Positions 60,764-64,000 of a stretch of DNA of 64,000 nt are shown here, one piece after another. Source of the stretch: JAPPHA01 sp965221575 (GTDB taxonomy: Bacteria; Pseudomonadota; Alphaproteobacteria; Rhodobacterales; Rhodobacteraceae); contig CBDCSM010000012.1 of assembly GCA_965221575.1 (NCBI GenBank), positions 434,001-498,000 of the forward strand, written 5' to 3'. Made by a program: the position numbers and the translations under genes. The notes beneath the pieces were generated by a model. The model searched no databases and was not told the origin of the DNA. It worked only from the letters and a program-made list of their open reading frames with translations. The number at the start of each line of letters is the position of its first letter. Positions within the stretch are counted from its first letter, which is position 1.

Positions 60764-62217
60764 GCCGGAACGCACTCTCTGACCTCGTCTCCCTTGGCGA
60801 AGGCTTTACGATTGAGTTCAAGCGATCCGGCACGTCCGGGCTTGGACGGGAGATATGTGCTTTTGCCAACGCCACCGGTGGGACAATTCTGCTAGGGGTG
60901 GCGGACGACGGAGAAGTAGTTGGGGTTGAGAAACACAATCGCCTGAAGTCGGAAGTCCAATCGATCGCTCGTTCGGCCGATCCACCCATCGCGGTGGAGA
61001 TCGAACCTGCCGGCCGGATACTCTGTGTGCGGGTGCCTGCCCAGTAGAGCAAGCCTTATTCGTTCGGGGGTAGGTTTTTCAACCGCGAGGGCGCGAGCAG
61101 CCAACAGATGTCGCGCGAGGAAATCCGAGAATTTTTCTTCAAGGAGGGGCTCGTCAGGTTCGATGAGACGCCGTGTCGAAGTTTCGATTTGGAACTGGAT
61201 TTGACCGATGAGAATTGGCAAAGGTTCGCCCGCCGAGCGGGGTTTCCAGGTGATCTGGAGCCCGTCGCTACACTGGAGAACCTGCACTTGGTCAAAGGCG
61301 GAGAAATGACACACGCTGGCGCATGGCTATTCGCCGATGACATCAAGCGCCATACCTTGCGGGCCGGCGTGATCTGTGCAGTCCTTAGGGGAGTTAGCGA
61401 GACACACATCCTCGACACGAAGGAGTTGACCGGCGACCTCTATTCCATCTTCGAGGATTGCATGGCGTACATGCAGGCCAAGCTGAACACGGCATTGATC
61501 CCCCACGCACGGGGACGGGACGAACGGCTTGAGTTGCCCGAAGATGCGCTGCGGGAAGCGCTGGTCAATGCAATTGCTCATCGAGACTATCAGTCTACGG
61601 CGAATGTACAGGTCCACATTTTCCGCGACCGGCTAGAGATCGTTACGCCTGGTGGTCTTCCTGCAGGGATGCGTGAAGAAGACTTGGGCACGAAGAGCGT
61701 TCCCCGAAATCCCCTGTTGTTCGGGATGCTGTACCGCATGGGGTTGGTCGAACAGATTGGCAGCGGGATACGCCGTATTCGTCAACTGTGCCGTGATTAC
61801 AGTGTCGCCGAACCGGTGATCGATGTTTCCGAGAATTGGGTGACGACGACGTTCGCGCGGAAAGTCGAACATGCCTCGCACCGGGGGACCCCTCACGCCA
61901 CCCGACAACCGCCCGGTAGTTCCCAGGCGGGTACTCTACAAGTCACACCCGAAGTCACACCCGAAGTCACACCCGAAGTCACACCCGAAGTCACGAAGTT
62001 GGTTCGCGCCATCGGCGGAGCAATGGATCGCCAATCCCTGCAAGATGCGCTCGGACTCAAGGCCGAAAAAAACTTTCGCCTACTCTATCTGCGTCCTGCC
62101 ATCGAAGCGGGGTGGCTGGAAATGACCATCCCGGACCGACCCCGCAGCAGAAAGCAGAAGTATCGCCTGACGAACAGCGGGCGGGAGTTACAGGATCGCT
62201 TGAAACGGACGCGATGA
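60760..62217 (+). pseudogene. AlbA_2 / HATPase_c_4 regulator interrupted by an amber codon
   Basis: Residues 1-95 are an AlbA_2/Schlafen-type domain (SLGEGFTIEFKRSGTSGLGREICAFANATGGTILLGVADDGEVVGV). It ends in TAG at 61045-61047, and the same frame continues without a break as SKPYSFGGRFFNREGASSQQMSREEIREFFF, exactly the family's next segment. Then comes an HATPase_c_4-type region (LPEDALREALVNAIAHRDYQ, IEQIGSGIRRIRQLCRDY) and a C-terminal winged helix after a VTPE repeat. A single nonsense codon therefore interrupts a 485-codon gene. TTG start at 60760 with GGAGGG upstream. It could be decayed or a case of readthrough or stop suppression. Related proteins act as ATP-dependent transcription regulators or in defence islands. 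Confidence 0.85.
61942..61989 (+). repeat. 12-bp tandem repeat encoding VTPE
   Basis: Four exact copies of GTCACACCCGAA inside the AlbA_2/HATPase gene, giving a VTPE linker. Such repeats expand and shrink by slippage; this linker is familiar to me in this protein family. Confidence 0.9.
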
Positions 62218-62292
62218 ATCTTTCGCCTCATGTCGATGAATCCCTCGTTCAGGGGACGACTTCAGACTGTCTCGAGCGACGGCCGGGTTAGG

Positions 62293-62475
62293 CTATCGGT
62301 CTATGCCTGAACCACTGGGACGTTTGGATCGGTGGGGATGCTTTGGCAGACCGGTAAACGAGAAGCCGAGTTCGTTCGCGATCTCTTGGAACCCCCTGGA
62401 ATCTGCGATCCCGGCTTGCCTGGCGACAATGCCTGCGAAATCGTCCAGATGAGCGTGTTGTGAAATTAATGCTTC
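62293..62475 (-). pseudogene. Remnant of an unknown gene (C-terminal 60 residues)
   Basis: An open minus-strand stretch with a protein-like sequence: ISQHAHLDDFAGIVARQAGI, ADSRGFQEIANELGFSFTGL, PKHPHRSKRPSGSGIDR. It is preceded by an in-frame TAG (62476-62478) and has no usable start codon, so it looks like a truncated 3' end. Family not recognised. The rest of 62218-62608 is empty. Confidence 0.35.
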
Positions 62476-62608
62476 CTACCAACCCCGGAAACGATGGCTC
62501 TTTACGCAGTGACCTGAAGGTTTCGTATGGGAGTTTACATAGGGACATGCAAACCTGGCATCGGGTCATGACCGTCTCGATATCTGCCTTGATTGAAAGG
62601 GAAATTAC

Positions 62609-63790
62609 GTGACGCTCATTCGGACAACTGACCGGCTCGCAGAATTCTGCAAGTCCTGTTCGCATTATCCATATGTCGCTGTCGATACGGAATTCATGCG
62701 CGATAAGACTTATTTCTCCCAACTTTGCCTTGTCCAGATCGCGGCACCAGGTCAGGGACAAGGACTGGTTGCGGCCGTCGACACCCTGGCTGAACACCTT
62801 TCGCTGGATCCGATCTACGAGTTGTTTGAAAATCCGGGCGTGACGAAAGTCTTTCATTCCGCACGCCAGGACCTGGAGATTTTCTACCTCGACCGTAAGA
62901 TATTCCCGCAGCCGTTCTTTGACACTCAAATCGCGGCAATGGCGTGCGGCTTCGCCGAGCAGGTCAGTTACGAGGCCTTGGTCCGCTCGATCGTCAAGCG
63001 GCCTCTCGACAAGTCACGGCAATTTTCCGCATGGAACAGGCGGCCTCTCACGAGACGGCAACTGGACTACGCGCTTAGTGACGTGATCCATCTCCGCGTG
63101 ATCTACGAGCACCTGGTTGCCGAACTGACTAGGCTTGACCGTGTTAAGTGGCTGGACGAGGAATTCGCGGAATTACTCAGGCCCGAACTTTACGCGATTG
63201 ATCCCGAAAACGCCTGGAAGAGGTTGAAAACGAGAAATGTCTCGGCAAGTTACATGGCGGCAGTTCGTCAAATCGCGCGATTCCGCGAGGAAATCGCTCA
63301 GCGGCGGAATGTTCCGAGGAACCGGGTCTTGAGCGACAAGGCCATTGCCGAGCTTTCGTCGGCCCGGCCCACGGATCTTTCCGCGCTGGAAAAATGCCGG
63401 CTACTGCCGGGTCACCTGAAGAGTGGGAGCTTTGCACAGGGATTGATCAAGGCCGTTCGCCGGGCCCAGTCCTTGCCGGCCGGGGATTTGCCTGCCCGGA
63501 CGCCGGCCAAAAAACCGGCGATCGCGAATCACGGATTCCTCGATCTGTTGCGGGCCCTCTTGAAGGCCAATGCCATGAAGGCGGGGGTGGCACCGTCACT
63601 GATCGCAACGACTGCGGAACTCGAAAGGATCGCCGCGGGCGAGACGTGTCGCCGCGTTTTCACTGGCTGGAGGTACGAAATATTTGGCCGTGACGCCCTG
63701 CAACTGTCGAAAGGGGAGATTGCGCTCAAGTGGGAAAAGGACGGCGTGGGAGTCGTCGCGACCGGAATCGAGAAATTTTCGTCCGGCTGA
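62609..63790 (+). CDS. rnd: Ribonuclease D
   Basis: A 393-aa 3'-5' exoribonuclease that matures tRNA and other stable RNA. The DEDD motifs are seen as VAVDTEFMRDKTY (Exo I), KVFHSARQDLEIFYL (Exo II), and RRQLDYALSDVIHLRVIY (Exo III), followed by the HRDC domain (about 210-290, ARFREEIAQRRNVPRNRVLSDKAIAELSS) and a C-terminal helical region. GTG start at 62609 preceded by AAGGGAAATTAC. In line with alphaproteobacterial purine-region gene order. Confidence 0.95.
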   Translation: MTLIRTTDRLAEFCKSCSHYPYVAVDTEFMRDKTYFSQLCLVQIAAPGQGQGLVAAVDTLAEHLSLDPIYELFENPGVTKVFHSARQDLEIFYLDRKIFPQPFFDTQIAAMACGFAEQVSYEALVRSIVKRPLDKSRQFSAWNRRPLTRRQLDYALSDVIHLRVIYEHLVAELTRLDRVKWLDEEFAELLRPELYAIDPENAWKRLKTRNVSASYMAAVRQIARFREEIAQRRNVPRNRVLSDKAIAELSSARPTDLSALEKCRLLPGHLKSGSFAQGLIKAVRRAQSLPAGDLPARTPAKKPAIANHGFLDLLRALLKANAMKAGVAPSLIATTAELERIAAGETCRRVFTGWRYEIFGRDALQLSKGEIALKWEKDGVGVVATGIEKFSSG

Positions 63791-63809
63791 CCTGAACTTG
63801 GGGCCTGAT

Positions 63810-64000
63810 GTGCTCCTGTCAGATCGTGAGGTCAATCGTATTCTGTTTTCCGATCACCCGTATCCGATCGTTCCTGTTGAGTGTGCTATTGGGGATGAAC
63901 GTTGCAATCGAGAGATCAACCGGCGCGTTGCCCGCGGGTTGGGAAGCTTGCGCATCGGGACCCGGCATGAGCCCCCGGACTTCGTAAACAAGTGTTTCCC
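63810..64000 (+). CDS. Possible partial gene running off the right edge
   Basis: A GTG-initiated frame open to the window end (63 codons): VLLSDREVNRILFSDHPYPI, VPVECAIGDERCNREINRRV, ARGLGSLRIGTRHEPPDFVN, KCF. It is the only long open plus frame after rnd, but there is no convincing ribosome binding site and no recognised family. Confidence 0.25.
   Translation, partial: MLLSDREVNRILFSDHPYPIVPVECAIGDERCNREINRRVARGLGSLRIGTRHEPPDFVNKCF

Noticed and set aside
61942..61989. Tandem repeat as CRISPR-like array
   Set aside because: Four contiguous 12-bp copies without spacers, inside a coding frame that gives a VTPE linker.

Overview
The window is a chromosomal segment of a GC-rich, Gram-negative alphaproteobacterium. 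The strongest evidence is a circularly permuted, two-piece tmRNA of the alphaproteobacterial type (about 16.09-16.33 kb, minus strand) with tag ANDNRAPVALAA. Supporting evidence is the alphaproteobacterial gene set and gene order: sspB beside fumC; cysG-DUF2849-sulfite reductase-DUF934; sdhE; rodZ-ispG; prfA-prmC-DUF4167; lptF-lptG-lptD-surA-pdxA-rsmA; pepA-holC divergent from the LPS operon; purM-purN. Genus or family cannot be read from the sequence.

Layout. 1-8.3 kb is a RiPP (modified peptide) locus: a left-truncated NHLM-type ABC exporter, an RND/MMPL exporter, an 83-aa NHLP-leader precursor ending in a tiny LCCCW tail, and on the opposite strand a fused E1-like/YcaO cyclodehydratase plus an unrecognised 372-aa partner. 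8.9-18.2 kb holds housekeeping and regulatory genes: purL, a LysR regulator, tusA/ccdA, a ribbon-helix-helix protein, fumC, sspB, tmRNA, a DUF1194 protein and a glyoxalase. 18.4-25.8 kb has thyX, a sulfite-reduction/siroheme operon with a divergent Lrp/AsnC regulator, an aspartate aminotransferase and sdhE. 26.0-33.1 kb has rodZ-ispG, a roughly 2-kb accessory gap, prfA-prmC and DUF4167.

33.1-44.2 kb is the envelope operon galU-lptF-lptG-lptD-surA-pdxA-rsmA on the minus strand, with pepA-holC diverging from it. 44.3-54.4 kb is the most unusual part after the RiPP locus: a GPP34 protein; a STAS anti-sigma-antagonist-like protein; a two-TM sensor-like protein; a sensor/HAMP/MFS fusion; a periplasmic ABC_sub_bind-type protein without its permease or ATPase; a membrane SpoIIE phosphatase fused to an RsbW-like HATPase domain; then an alpha/beta hydrolase and a phosphoglycerate-mutase-like phosphatase. 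I read 45.1-52.6 kb as a partner-switching signalling module joined to periplasmic ligand sensing.

54.4-64 kb returns to housekeeping (ndk, purN, purM, tRNA-CAU, a histidine kinase, an MBL hydrolase, tRNA-Asn, rnd). A small accessory insert lies after tRNA-Asn and contains an AlbA_2/HATPase gene broken by one in-frame amber codon. I saw no CRISPR array, rRNA, integrase or complete insertion sequence.
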